This document shows, piece by piece, positions 11,301-23,851 of a stretch of DNA of 64,000 nucleotides. The stretch is from the NCBI GenBank assembly GCA_964057225.1, contig OZ059897.1, forward strand, positions 13,144,001-13,208,000. The letters run 5' to 3'. The translations under genes were made by a program, and so were the position numbers. Within the stretch, counting starts at the first letter, position 1. Each line of letters opens with the position of its first letter. Source of the DNA: Auanema rhodensis. Its lineage: Eukaryota > Nematoda > Chromadorea > Rhabditida > Rhabditidae. Under the pieces are notes generated by a model. It had not been told where the DNA came from and ran no database searches. It saw only the letters and a list, made by a program, of their open reading frames with translations.

Positions 11301-14300
11301 TGCGGACGTGTTACTAAAGGAGACCCATATCCACTTCCAGGACTATCGAAACGTTCGATATTTGGAGGAGCATCAACACCACCAGCAGCACGAACAACTC
11401 TAGTCTGATTTGGAGTTTGGCCTGAACTAGCCACGACTTCTTCCGCACCAAGTTGCGAAGGTATACCACTCGAAATGGCTACCCTCCTCATGCCGTCCCC
11501 AACCGGCTGTAAATCAATGATTAATTGAAAAATAGACTTTCGTTTAAAAAAAAAGCTGAACGTTTAAACATCAGGTTTATGAAGATTAAATAGAAAAAAT
11601 TTTAGTTGGCGCGCTAACGTTTAACAGCGTCCTCGACACGTGATCGAAAGAAAAACGCGGCAGGTCGCGACGCGGTCAAAATTGCAAGAAGAGCAGATTA
11701 ATGTGAACGGAGCGCAATTAGTTTATCTAATCGTATATAATCTTATAAAATCTTAATCTAATCAAAGAATCAAATCTAAATTACCTGTGGACCTAATCTC
11801 CCACCACCTCTTATCATTCCACCGCTATATTCATAACCGTGAGATGTTCTTCTATTTGGACTAGCAGGAGACTCTTGTGATGTAAATACAATCCGAGCAC
11901 GTTTGGCAACTGAAGATTCGGTTGATTAAAAAAATATATTCAATTTTAACCTGATGGCTTAACATGATCATCAAAGTCTTGAAACTCAACGTCATCATAA
12001 GCATAATCCTAAAAAAATAATAAAATTTTTAAACATAAACTTCTATACCGTATTTCGTGTAGGAACAATGGGACGCTTTCGTCTTTCCATCTGAAGCTGC
12101 GCTAACGGTAACCTCGAGCTATGTTGTACATTCAAGGAGGTGTCTAAAAATAAATAATAAGTGAAATATTGTTTTAAAACGTACATCTCTGATGTTGTGA
12201 AATAGGTATTACTGCTCTGGGCACACTGTGATATCTTTCCACAACTGGAACAGAAGGAGGAAGTTTTTCCCAGGAAAAAATTGGCTTCGAAAGCTGCTCT
12301 TTCTCTTCTTGCTGTTTCAGTTTTTTGCCCCAGTACTTTCTATACAGATATCGTAAAATAGATATTTCAAAAATATGTCTCACTTGATTTCAAACACTTT
12401 GAGCTCAACCCCGTCTATCCATTGCCTTGATGTTTCTTTTATTCGCCTAGTAGATGTTCTTACGCTTGATCTTTTGGGACGAGAAGCTGAAAAAACAATA
12501 ATATATAGTTAAAATTTTTCTCATAATTACCTCTACTTGCACGCCTATCAGAACGTTCACTATAATCATCATCATCATCAGGCACATCATCTTCTAGCAT
12601 GAGAGCCTGTAAAAGCGAAATGTTACGATGATCAAGAATCAAAATTCAAAACAATAAAAAGATATAAAAGAAATATCACCTCAATTTCAAGTTGATAACG
12701 TTCATAAGTTCCATGTGGCGGTAACTCCTGATGGTTTACTATAGCTCTGATATCATCCCTATCTATCTGATGCACTATCAACCGCCCACCATCAGTTTCC
12801 TAAATACGCGTATAATTCTAATTCAGAAAGGTGTCAACCTCTTCCCCAGGTTCGAATTCCAACCATTTAACACAAAACCAAAGAATTTTCAATTGAAGAG
12901 CAATTGCATGAAGAGATCGAGCATTCGTAACGAGATACCTACAATTACATGAGAACATTTGAAAATTCAATCGTCTTACCTCCAACAGAGATCGAAACAA
13001 GGACGAGGGCATGGATAATTCCATAGTGTCATATTACTTTTAGCTGATAATGAAAAATTTGGAATGTATATGGCTTTTCTACCACCAGTTCTAGCTAGCT
13101 TACGTAAAATGCTGTAAAGATATAACTGACAAACCGCGAGTAATAAAGGGAATCTTACTTATCAGCAACTATTAAAATACTTTTACGCTTTGCAGATTTG
13201 CAGGTAAACTTATTAGGCTTTATGAGTGGCCAAATAACATCCGAACTAACGTCGTTCGTGGCAGATGGAATGACGTTAACTTTCTTGAATGCATTAGCAG
13301 ATAGGGTAGTATTAGTATCTGGAAAAGACAATGAAAAAAAATCATATCATCACAAACTTACGTTTAAAATCATCGGCATTCAGTTCGTTTCGCTTGAGAT
13401 AATTGGAACGACATGCATTTGAATAACACAGTTGAGACAAATCAAGCTGACTAGATATTATAAGACTTAAGCAATTATATATATATTTATATTTATATAA
13501 AGTAGTTACGTGGTAGGAATTCCTAAGCGACAACTGGGAGAATAGCAAAGTGCTTGATTCTTATTTTCTTTACTAATCTCTTCTAATGCGCGAACCTTTA
13601 AGAGTCTAGATGATAAACTAGCCAATCTCGAGATCTTAGATTGCAAAATTGTCTTCTAAATAAGCATACGAGAAAAGTATTTAAGAAAACAATCGTGCCA
13701 CACCTCTTCCTCATTCATGTCTTCCGACAGAATATATTTCGGAGAAGCTCTAACATCCCTAACAAGTCCTTTCGACACCCACATCCAACCACCTAGTGAT
13801 CCTCTACCAGCAACTCTGTAGACTTCATCCTGAATGCACAAATATAAGAAAAAGATAAGCATAATATTGCCCACCCTTTGTCTCCATAAAGTTTGCGGAC
13901 AAGCTTTAGATGGTAATATAGTATATTTAACTCTAACAATAGACTCATCATCATCTTCACCCATAGTTAAATCTCTTTCTTCCTTTTTCTTTTTCTGTAA
14001 CTCTTTAGACTGCAGGTCTCGATCTTCCACAGTTGTACGTGTTAATCTTGTATGTCCAAGACTGCTCCAGAATTGAGGATGAAAGAGCGTTCTTCTCATA
14101 CAGCATTCCATTTGGAGTAAAACTTTTGAGAGAGCTGAGTAGTTATCTGCTTTCGCCAAAGACTATAAAGAACAAGATAAACTGGATAAAAATAGCTACG
14201 TACAGTCCGAAAGTCGGCAGAAACTTCACCCCAACGTCTATGCATCATTTCTATGGGAATTTTTTTAGCCATTCTCGCTAATGTCCACTCGATGTATTTG

Positions 14301-16787
14301 GCTTGCAAACGATCATTCCCGTACATATCTCTACCTCGTGCTATGGACCACTAAAACAGATTATAAAGTAAAACTTTAAAAATTGTATATACCTGGAACA
14401 TGCCTTCGCCTTCATCAATGATTGCGAATCTTGTTGACAAGTATTTTTTCTTGTCTTGAATCTTTTTTCTGAGAGTAGGGTGATCGGCGAGTTCATGTCC
14501 ATTATAATGATTACGATATTTCCTGAAATAATTAATGCATCTATTTCAAAAATACATTACATACTTATAGAAATCATCAAGCTTGAAACCTCCCATTAGA
14601 AAGTATTTCTTTTGCTCGAGAAAAGGCGTTACGTCAAGATTTAGAACATCATTCTCTTAAAATTAATTGAATAATTTTTTTTTTAATATTACTACCTAGG
14701 TAATGTCCACTCCAAAAAGAATTGGTAAGACGATTATCTATAACACCCAACAGAGGTAGAAGTCTATCAGGTAATGGCTGATAGGTTGTCTAAAACACTT
14801 AACTAAGAAATCAAGTAAGCTATAAACCTGTACTTCATCTTCTTCCTTTTTGATTCCCTTGTTCTTACAAAGATCATTTAAAATATGTTTCATACGGTTA
14901 ACTAAATTGAGTGAAATGTATATTAAATATACAAATAAGCCGAACCGTTATCCAGATGAAGAAAACAGGTTATGTTATTATCTTTATATATTTCTCTATT
15001 AGAAATAGCCTCATAACGCTCATTACTAATTTCGAGTGTTATAGCCATCTAAAATTAAGATGTAAACTAAAATTTTAATATATTGTTACCTGTTCAACAA
15101 TCTCCTGCAATTGTTCACAAAACGTTTTACATAAATTATATTCAAGAAAGTGTGGGTCCATTCTTGAAAAAAGTTCGTATAATTGAGGTAAAGTGGAATA
15201 ATAGAACAACTCTGACTCATTTTCATCTTGGCTGAAATAAACTGAAGAGTAAATTGTTATCATAGATGACCTTACATGACCAATCTTCTTACAACAAACC
15301 AATAAACTCGACCATGCCTATCACGCCCAAGTGGTTCCATCCTCAAGGGTTGTTTAGTTTTTACATGATCAAAAGGTAAGGAATCAGAAACACCTCGAAC
15401 CTAAAACTCTATTCATATGTCATTCTATGAACTTGAACTTACTTCATTCAGCTTACAAAGCTCACAGTTCCATTCTTCTTGTTTTTCTGTTAAACCCGCA
15501 CATTGAAGATGAGCTGAGGCTTCACAGTTATGACACCATTGAGCAACTCCTCCTTTTCCACAAACGCGACAAACATCATCATTCTAAAGATGAAAATATA
15601 TTCAGAACACTTTTTCAAGCTTACCACAAAACGACCAGCATTACTAACAACTTTTCGGTACTCGGCTGAGTCCAAAAAACGATAACATAAAAAGGCAATA
15701 ACAGCTACGCGTATAGTAATATCAACAAAAGGGTAATTTGGTTCATTAACAGCTTTAAGAATTTCTATAGGTACACGTAATCGATTCCGATCAGATTCTA
15801 AGTACTGTCTCAAAACCTGAAAAACTTATTACAAGAATATATGAGAAAAAATAAATACCTCTGCATAAGTCATAGAGTCAAGAGAATACACCATTATATT
15901 GAAAGCATTATTTGTGTCATTCACAGAATAATGAATCTGCAACAACTAAGGAAACAAAAAAGGAGGTTTTACTTACTTGATCCTCATCATCACTTTTTAG
16001 ACAAATTTTTAATAATGCCATATGAATTTCAGATAACAGACAAGAATTATCCGAAGAATTCATAGCAGCACAAAAATCTTCGAAAGTGAATGCAGAAATT
16101 CTGAGAGTACGACGATAACTTCGAAAAACTTCATACAGCTTAAATTATTTATTGATGCATTGGTACTTAAAACTACCACACCTCAATCATGTCCATTATT
16201 AGATCAGGATGCACAGGTATATCACAACTCGATTCTGGTAAATCAAGAGGTGGATAACTAGCTTCTTCATCCACCCAAGGACAAATAATGTCCTAAATTT
16301 CTGATTATTAGTATTGAAAAAATAAATGAAACGAACGCCAGAATCTATTTCATTTTTAATTATTTCACCGACTTCTTCTGACTCTGGCTCAGAATCGTGC
16401 TCTGACACCTCCGGTTGCTCTGTAATATTTTTTGCCATGTATTTATGAATTTCGTGAACTATATTCCTATACAGGAAACTATTATGCACCTATATCTTCA
16501 ACCAGGAAGTCATCATCATCCTCATCTTCTTCAGAATGACTCTCGTAACCATAATGCTGTTCTATCTCTTCTTCTTCTTCCCATGGTGCACTTCTACTGA
16601 AAAAAAAAGATCAGCAAGAGCGACATTATCTACAGACTAACGTCTTGGGTTTTCTGCCACCCCTACGAGATGTGCTGCCTCTTGGACGTCCACCCCTACC
16701 CCTTTTGGAAGTGCCGCTGTTTACTGTTAAAGTTACATTTTCTGCATTTTGTCGAACTTTCAGGGAAGGTACTCTCAACCGTGGCAT
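6351..16787 (-). CDS. nurf-1: BPTF/NURF301 chromatin-remodelling subunit, full-length reading
   Basis: Multi-exon locus transcribed leftwards from ATG 16787 (an acceptor-like AG lies 6 nt upstream) to stop 6351. In order: an AT-hook-like basic start (RGRGGRPRGS); acidic stretch; DDT domain, about 16.3-15.7 kb (YEVFRSYRRTLRISAFTFED, SLDSMTYAEVLRQYLESD); C4HC3 PHD at about 15.44-15.59 kb (CRVCGKGGVAQWCHNCEASA); WHIM-like region, 14.7-13.7 kb (FWSSLGHTRLTRTT, GRGSLGGWMWVSKGLVR); Arg-rich linker; charged helical region, 9.8-8.9 kb; basic GRPPKK; two PHDs, about 7.47-7.08 kb; bromodomain, about 6.93-6.58 kb. The second C-terminal PHD keeps the aromatic cage expected for H3K4me3 binding (LYCKC, TEYNDSEFYVGC, QGWFH). 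The bromodomain lacks its key Asn (see findings). NURF301/BPTF is the largest subunit of the ISWI-containing NURF complex and acts in the nucleus. Joining the two halves needs an exon-to-exon splice that is in phase but not proven. Confidence 0.9.
8357..8914 (-). promoter_or_regulatory. Long nurf-1 intron, candidate internal promoter
   Basis: 558-nt intron between in-phase exons, unusually long for this locus. It contains a 119-codon open frame (8443-8802, minus) with no family motif. As the next exon starts with a possible initiator ATG, this intron is the natural place for an alternative promoter. No core-promoter motif was identified. Confidence 0.35.
9997..10002 (-). terminator. Poly(A) signal AATAAA for short nurf-1 isoform
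   Basis: AATAAA on the minus strand about 340 nt past the HPTMEQ stop and upstream of the next coding exon (top at 9840). Its position supports transcript ending between the two halves of the locus. Confidence 0.5.
10339..10440 (-). CDS. nurf-1: Alternative terminal exon of nurf-1 (N-terminal isoform)
   Basis: After the exon ending ...SQVMQA (donor at 10484), an acceptor at 10441 opens a frame reading SSSTAHDEDIVGYGEEF... and ending in HPTMEQ at stop 10339-10341. Using it gives a protein with DDT, N-terminal PHD and WHIM-like regions but no C-terminal PHDs or bromodomain. Skipping it joins MQA in phase to NGYRGSIHIANRR (exon top at 9840). An AATAAA lies about 340 nt downstream. In C. elegans, nurf-1 is known to make separate N- and C-terminal isoforms, so this is an expected arrangement, inferred here from splice phase. 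Confidence 0.7.
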   Translation of the reverse strand, partial: SSSTAHDEDIVGYGEEFVVDGDFIGDFHPTMEQ

Positions 16788-17589
16788 AGCTCCCTTACAT
16801 GTAAATAGGGGTATCTGAATTAAGACACATATTACATCCAATTTACTCGTACTTCACTTATCTCATTACATTGTTTTCATATTAACAATGAAAACCATAT
16901 AAGAACAATATAACGTAAAAAATTCAAAAAAAATTAAAATGGATGAGAACCTGCGAATCTAATCATGCCGCGAAAGCACAATGACACAAACAAGTCAAAT
17001 TATAGAAAAGTAGAAATCAAATTATAAAAAATGAACAAAGCAATATTTTTAGATTTTTTAGAGCTTCATACATAGATCTTACATTTTATAAGATAGTTTA
17101 ATTCAAAGCTATACACGAATTACGAAACACAGTTGTATGGGCAAATGACCTCTATGTGTATTACGAACCTCCACGCAGCTCTGCATGTCTGACTCTGACT
17201 TAATTCCACAAAAATGCTCATACCTTAGAGTATTTTAAATAAGAAACTAAACCAAGTAATTTCCAAGTGCTTATTAAAAAATACCCTTAAGCTCGTCCAT
17301 TTACTAACTGTATATTTCCTTACTGTGATCATTATTATGTCTAAATTCTACTGTAGTTTAGATTATAATATAAAATCGCGGCGAGACCTCGAATAGCGGG
17401 TATATTTATTATTTGAATTTGAGATGTTTTTTATAACGCTTAATAGTGATTAGCTAATATATGTTAATTTTGTTTGTTTATTTTTTGCATTATATTGTTT
17501 TGTGGAATGTTTACTTGAACTTTTTATATCTTCGCAATTCATATTTATCTTGTTTTGAAACCATAGAAATCTCATACCTTAGTTCTACT
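16788..17589. promoter_or_regulatory. Shared divergent promoter region, nurf-1 / coiled-coil gene
   Basis: About 800 bp between the divergent starts at 16787 (-) and 17590 (+). No exon was recognised. It presumably holds both promoters; no specific motif could be assigned. An open frame running from 17461 into the downstream start is probably 5' UTR. Confidence 0.5.
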
Positions 17590-18250
17590 ATGGAAAGTAA
17601 AATGCTTTCGGAATCTCTTCACGAAGGAGCTGAAGCTCCAGCCGGTGCTGAATTGATGGAGCTGTTAGCTGCAGGGATCAACGATTTTACCAAGGTGTGA
17701 ACTTTATATGTATATATAGTTTGGTTTACATTTTAAGCCAGACCGTTGGGACAATTTCCACAAATGGATGAAGAGAATGGAAAGTGTTATGCAATCGGTA
17801 AAGCAAACGAAAAGCACAAGTAACCGAGAGGGTCGTGGTATGTTATAACTATTTTACAAAATCTGTTCTATCGCTATGCTTCAGAATTGCAGAATGAAAT
17901 AATTCTATTAGAGAACAACAATTCTCGCTATGGCGAAAAATTGCGAGGGTTGTTAGATTCTATAGATCAATTAAGTGAAGAGAATAACAAGTTAAGTGAT
18001 GAAATTGCTACAACTCAAGAGGAGATTAAAGGTGTGCTAAACTTTTCTATAAAAAGGGTTTTGGACATTTTAATCCAGAAATGAGAGAACATTCTAACAA
18101 ATCTCAAACATACATTAGAACTAACGAACGGAAATATTTTGGTATGGTTCAGAATATCATAAATAAGGAGATTAATAGGTAAAAGTTAATGAAAATCAGT
18201 TAAATTCACTTTTTTTTAGAATTGAATTCGCTAAGACGTTCCAACAGTAA
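17590..18250 (+). CDS. Small coiled-coil protein, function unknown
   Basis: Five exons close in phase: 17590-17694, 17738-17837, 17885-18031, 18079-18178, 18220-18250; 160 residues. The N-terminal third is helical and includes AELMELLAAGINDFTKPDRW. Residues about 69-120 form a heptad-rich coiled coil (LLENNNSRYGEKL, SIDQLSEENNKLSDEIATTQ), followed by a short tail FGMVQNIINKEINR. There is no signal peptide, membrane segment or catalytic motif. The size and short coiled coil are reminiscent of small structural subunits (for example of kinetochore or centrosome complexes), but no signature supports such a call. The gene shape is confident; function is unknown. Confidence 0.75.
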
Positions 18251-18500
18251 AAAAATATGTGTATATTGTATCTAACTGAAACAATACAGAATTCTTCTAA
18301 ATCATAATGTCAGTATATCATTTATTTCCTGAATGCAACTGAATGATGTGGAAATAGGAAATAATTGTAAACATAAATTTAGATAACCCTGTCTATCATA
18401 TCCTGTTCTGCTCACTTATGTATATTGTTCAAGTATTATTACTGTTTGACACTCCGATTAGATTTGACAGGTCTTGTGGTAAATGTATTAAAAATTCATT

Positions 18501-19513
18501 TCAAATTTTCTCCAAAGATTTTTTAGATTTCCAGTATAGTAATTGAATTGAATATATACAACAAATGATGAAGATCATTATAGATGAATACAGAACTGTA
18601 GTAGTTTGCTTTAAAAATCTTCCAATGAGCGCTGTGGTGCACGGTTCATTCCATTTTTCACTATAAAGTTTAAGGTTTTGATGTTGAATCGAAATAACAA
18701 CCGTCGGCCATTTTGGTTCGTTGAATTCAGACATTTCATTGCTTTATCAATACAACAAAAACTGAGAGATTCGTTTTTAAAGACGGATCGTATATTTTCC
18801 TATAAAAATTAACTCCACCCAATTTATTTTAATTTACCTTGGAAGACATATGCCGTTGCTTAACTTCTGCACCGAAAGCGCCGCAACATTGCATCTCAAA
18901 ATTAATACTACAAGCTTTAATACTATCTCACTAACATGCTTAGCAATTATCTTTAAGCTATGATAAGTAATATTATCTTTATGAGCTTGTCTTACTGCTT
19001 CATCAGCATAATGATACAAACTAAGAAGTATATTCATATGAGGATTAATTAATCCATAACTGTCGTTGGGAAATTTGGATATATCTAGGGCGATATGGGC
19101 TTAAAATAATTATGCATTATTGTTTATGATCCAGATTACCCGACGATATTCCCAATGATGCACTTAAAATTAGAAAGAAAAAGTTCATAAGAAGACCTTC
19201 TCTGATTGAGACCCCAAAGCTGAATGTCTTAAAATAAGGGTAAAAAAAACTATTATTATCAGAACTCTTGTAATAGTTATCAGCAAGATTACAGAAATTG
19301 CGGATCCAGCAAGTAATTCTCTGTGATAAAAAATATATATATTATCGTTCATCTGTAAAGTGAGTGAAATTGCTAGATATTACAATTTAACTATACTTCT
19401 TTCTTAATAGTTGTTGTCATATTTGTTTTTGGTATAATATCATAACTCCGGGATAAAGGCATTTTCTCGGAAAAGATTAAAAGTAATCCAACCGAAACTA
19501 TCGATAAGGACAT
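18501..19513 (-). CDS. Divergent tetraspanin
   Basis: Seven exons read leftwards and close exactly in phase: 19397-19513, 19266-19352, 19140-19227, 18936-19099, 18838-18894, 18702-18799, 18501-18660; 256 residues. Four hydrophobic segments lie at about residues 2-15, 51-67, 80-97 and 226-249. The short loop before TM3 reads SFGVSIREG, matching the tetraspanin GALRE block. The large extracellular loop has the six-cysteine layout: CCG at 155-157, FCC at 185-187, Cys194 and PC at 210-211. The cytoplasmic tail is short and basic. TM1 is short; the chosen ATG follows an acceptor-like TTTAAG by 6 nt, but an upstream exon is possible. Tetraspanins organise membrane protein assemblies. No single exon exceeds 60 codons from ATG except an out-of-frame extension, so the gene is easily missed. 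Confidence 0.85.
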
Positions 19514-20099
19514 GCAAAACTTAAATAAAAATAAACTTTCTCTAAACAGGCGATTACTATAGCGATTTGATATGTCAAGGATTTCAAAACGTAAGAACGA
19601 TTATGAAGACGAATTGGTTCTTGCTTCAAGAAAAAGTTAAGCATCCTAAACATCTGAAACTCATTACATAAGACGAAAAAGAACTGATGAGCATCATTAT
19701 TTTTCAAGAAAAGTGTTCAAGCAAACCTTAAGAAAACAGTTTAAAACGTTTTGTTCGTATTCTTTTTGTAATATTATTTTCGTCGAAGTTTATTCCTCAC
19801 TCACCATTTCATAACTGATTGAAGCACTCGAAGGCGCACAAATAATGTTTTCACGTGATCCCACGTAAATGTCTATATTTATTCAAATTTAAATATTATA
19901 TTCATATTAAAATTTATATCCATAAAAAAAATCAGAAAAATTAAATATTAGTTAATGGTTTTTTTGGTAAGATATTTCCGATCATAATGGATGTTTTAAT
20001 TTTATATAATATTTGAAATGTGAATGCTATATTTTCTTGCACATAGATTGTTTTTATAGAAATTTTGAATAGTATAACATATGTATATTTTGAAAAATC

Positions 20100-20133
<34 letters not shown>
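20100..20133. repeat. (TA)n microsatellite
   Basis: Run of TA dinucleotides interrupted once by TTTA. Confidence 0.9.
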
Positions 20134-21004
20134 GTGATAAGAATTGTATTATATAAGTTTGCGAAATCTGAATATGCTAGGAACATGTCGATTAACAAGC
20201 AAACAGTAATTTTGTACAAAAATTTTGCAATGGCAAAGCTGACAAACAGACAGGCAATCGAAAGGACAAGGACGGATAGGAAAAGTGTAGTAGATCATTA
20301 TGACTTACCTCTTGCGGAAAGCCGTCTTGTTCCTGATGGATCAGTTACAGGCACTTATTATCTCTGAGCCTGTTTCGAAAAAAAAACACAAAAGAAAAGT
20401 GAATAAGAGAAGTAGATACTAGAAAATTAAAAGAGAGAAAGAGGTGAGGCGAAAGATAGCGACAAGGGATATACCACTCCACTGAGCTCAACTGAGTTTT
20501 CACATTCCAACCCTAAAACGTTTGCAAATACAGATTGTTTGACCTCCTAAGCTGCTTCTAACAATTAGTTTTTCTTTTCAAAGGTTAAAAAAAGTTCCTA
20601 ATTAATTTTTTGAGACGTTAGAAAACTTACTACTAATCGTTATCTTTTCACATGTTGCTCGTCGATTTTCTTCAAGTGGTTTTGTCAAAACATCAAACGA
20701 AAATGTATTTGTCTAACATTATTAACTTTCTCTTTCATACATAATTATTATATTTTCCAGAAAAAGTTCATATGCTTCATTGTATATGTCTTAAATTATA
20801 GATGAGTCTGTCAGGAACAAAATCACCTTAGCTTTTTACATCTTATTCCCGAAAAATAAACAGAGAGCATCACTTTCTGTTGCAGACTCAAACTTTTAAT
20901 TTAGTATCAAGATAAAGATATTGATGATGTATGTCTAGGATAATAAATGAATAGAACAGTTTTATATTTTTTGAAAAAAAAATCTATCTGTTCACTGAGT
21001 TGTT

Positions 21005-21330
21005 ACTCACTAATAAGTGTACCCAAAGCCGATGATTTTCCTATGCCACGCCCAGTAACGTCTTCGGGGACATGATGTACACAAGCAAGCTGTTCTATTA
21101 AGATTTGGTGGTTATTGTCTTTTTTCTTTTTACTTCTTTAAGTTAACCGTATTGAAATTATTGACCTTACACATGAATTTTTTCAATTGATCAGCACCTA
21201 TCTCATTGGCAATGGCAGCTGTGCTCAAACAAATTGTTCCAATATCAAATGCACAACTGTTGTTTTTATTTTTTACGGCCCGCGTATTTGAAATATGCTG
21301 ATAAATCCTTTTTACAAAGCATCTCTCTTA
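21005..21330 (-). pseudogene. Possible saposin-B-like fragment (two exons)
   Basis: Minus-strand segments read CAFDIGTICLSTAAIANEIG followed by ADQLKKFMCK, then, after a candidate intron, LACVHHVPEDVTGRGIGKSS and a good GTGAGT donor. The pattern C...C, amphipathic helix, ACxHxPED resembles half of a nematode saposin-like domain. The last expected cysteine is absent, and no convincing signal-peptide exon or 3' exon was found. It could be a decayed copy, part of an unrecognised gene, or chance. Low confidence. Confidence 0.25.
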
Positions 21331-21724
21331 ATATTTCATCTTTTCAAAAAAGGATACATTGCCAATGTATAACGTATATATGCATGCAACTTAAAGAAAA
21401 ATGTTAGAATGAGTGCTGCTTCTTCAAAGTTCTTATTCATTTCTACTTCCAGCTTCCATCTTCAAATTGCCTTAGTTAATGTGTCTGTTTTTTTTTTCAT
21501 TTTTTTTCAGAAAATAAATTATATTAGACTGCTGCTACCCCAAGTTTATAAATATATATCTTAACATTTATGCTTTCCTTCTTAGTTCCAGCTTCATGTA
21601 TATAAAGCTCAACATACTGGTTTATTTATAGTATTCACATTTTTTCCGTAAAACTTTGAATTTGTTCATGTTTTTTCTTTCTATTCTTTTTTGAAAACTG
21701 TTGTAATAATTAAAGCCGCGCAAA

Positions 21725-23633
21725 ATGGATTTCGAAGAAGAACCGCAAGCAAAGGTAGATAATGAAAGGATTTCAATTTCTGTTGTGCAGGTTTGGTTTT
21801 AATTCGAGTAAAAAAAAGTTTGTTTTTTTCTTCAGAATCAAGGACGATTCCGACGAGCAATACCATGTATGCCGATGCCATTGGCTGGGTTCTGCTGCTT
21901 GTGCAATGTCTTTGTGCCAGGATTAGGTTAAATTTGTTAATTGAAATATTGTTGAGCTAAGAAATTTATACTAGAACAAAAAGAAATAAGCGGTTAATTA
22001 GTGAGCAATCAGCGGTACAATTTTAAACATCTCTCTATTACATATGAAGTATTCATCTCTCTCCTGTTCGTTTACATATGTCTTAAGGAATGCCAAATAG
22101 CTTTTCAAGGACTTCTAGTATCTATTCCATCAGACTAAATGCACTTTCTTCCATCCTAATATTGGTTGTTTCATCTATTCTCTTTCCTCTTAACATACTG
22201 TCTTATTTTCTCTTCATCACTCTCTTCATTCCTCTTCATATTTTTGTTTCGCTATTTGAAACCTCATTTGGCCAATTTAAAAGATAAAAACTACCTGAAG
22301 TGTTCCAGATGGTGAAGCTTCCCGGTCATCTTGAACATATTTTGGCTTTAGACTCTATGGCAATAAAATTTTCGAAAATGAATGAGAGAAATATATCTGA
22401 GGGTTTATATAATACTTACAACAGTTTTTTGATGTTAACAGAATATCTAAAAAGTACTCACTGCAAAGAAGTGATTTGAACTCTTCAGAACTGAATTTTT
22501 TTGTTTCCTCTTTTCATTCTGTCTATTCCCTAAAGACTGCTTTTAATTTGGAAAATCTGAGAGGAGAGTGAGCTGCTTTTTTAAGATGCAATTCGAGTGA
22601 CTAGGAACAACAAGTTCAGTAACAGACTTCTTGAAATTATTTTGAGCAGTATCTGATGCTTTCCCACAGAAACATAAATTTCAACAATTTGTAGATGAAA
22701 CAGTTGATATTTTTTGTTTAGGCACTTTCTTATCAGCTCTGTCTGTGCTTTGTTGTGCTGATCGACGAACAGAGACTAAACTAGGCTCATTGGGTATAAA
22801 TTGTCTGGCAGCTTTTCTTCAAGTAAGCTATCTAAATTGACAATTCGTGCCATTATTTTTGATAACAGTTCTTTATACTAATTATGAATTATTGAGAAAA
22901 TACTTACAGCTCTTGACTGCTCCTCTGATTGTCGGAATAGTTTGGTCAGTTATTTGGGGAGTGCTCTTCATACAAATAGCTCGTAAGTGGTACATATCGT
23001 CAGTTGATAATCGGTATTCGTCGCTTGATTGTTGTCCCTGTAGTCGTTGGTAATGTTCTGCCTGTTTCTAAAATATTCTTATACGTTTTTTTTAATTTTT
23101 ACAATATATTTATATTCTTGTTCCAATTGGATAAAGAAAAAAGGACTGGTCGTCCACTTACTCAAAATTTAAAGGATTTTGTTCTTTTATTAATGTTGCT
23201 TGTTATATTTAATATGACAGAAAAGTAGTAGCTTTACTAGTCAATTCCATGAAGTTTCAAAAGCATCAGCTCTATGTACAAATTATTGTCCTTGATCTTG
23301 AAATTTTCATAAAAACGAAGACTACTCTTCTATTTATTACTATCCTAATCAGCATTTGCCTTAAGTTATGTGATGTCCCGTCTTGTGTTCTCACCTGCTT
23401 CATGTGCGTGTATAAATTTTTATGCTTACAATTTAATGTTTTTCTGTAGCGTATTAATTTATTTGTATCTATTTAGAGAAAATTATGTTTATGTAGTTCT
23501 GTTTTATTTATTAGTCAATATTTTATGTTAGAAAAAAGTTCCGAATTCAGACGAACAAGAAAGAGAGCAACGAATTGCTCGCAGACAAGCAAGAGAATTC
23601 GCTGAGTGCATGGAACAGCCAAGATCTTTTTGA
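21725..23633 (+). CDS. stum: Stum-family membrane protein
   Basis: Exons 21725-21790, 21836-21926, 22722-22822 and 22910-22982 close in phase. They encode an acidic start, then [58 protein letters not shown] and [15 protein letters not shown]. This is the conserved Stum core: the IPxMPxP block followed by hydrophobic segments including PGLGT. The 3' part is less certain: a charged tail ([12 protein letters not shown], then [20 protein letters not shown] to stop 23631-23633) is reached by one or two further introns whose exact sites are ambiguous. Drosophila Stum is required for mechanosensory transduction in proprioceptive neurons; the role here is inferred from family. The intron at 21927-22721 is long for this window. 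Confidence 0.85.
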
Positions 23634-23851
23634 ATATCCAACTTGCTCTAAGTTTAAATCATTCCCAAAACTATTGTTTTAAACATGAACTATATGAGTA
23701 TTAATGAATTTTTTATTTGCGAAATAATCAGGTAGATAGCTTTCCCGAGTAAGTTTTGATTGTTACAATATAAAATAAAAAGAGATTCCAATAAAAACTA
23801 CGATATATATGTTTAATAATGATCAGAGAATACTGGATGTTAAGGTACGCA

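Larger units (their letters stand above)
19514..21724. other. Intergenic, 2.2 kb, with possible saposin-like fragment
   Basis: Mostly AT-rich, with a TA microsatellite at 20100-20133. An open frame at 20065-20367 (+) runs through that repeat and is probably not coding. Two exon-like segments on the minus strand at about 21005-21330 are listed separately. Confidence 0.5.

Noticed and set aside
12840-12870. tRNA B-box-like sequence GGTTCGAATTCC
   Set aside because: It lies inside a nurf-1 exon on the opposite strand, has no matching T-stem, A-box or acceptor stem, and is coincidental.
13834-14281. Plus-strand ORFs over nurf-1
   Set aside because: Shadows of the WHIM-region exons on the minus strand.
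18675-18734. Start of the tetraspanin last exon as an independent small membrane protein (MSEFNEPKWP...)
   Set aside because: That frame is out of phase with the upstream exons; removing a 41-nt intron (18661-18701) gives the full tetraspanin with the sixth-cysteine pattern.
20065-20367. 100-codon plus-strand ORF
   Set aside because: Its first third is a translated TA microsatellite; no motif, no splice partners, and the openness is explained by the repeat.
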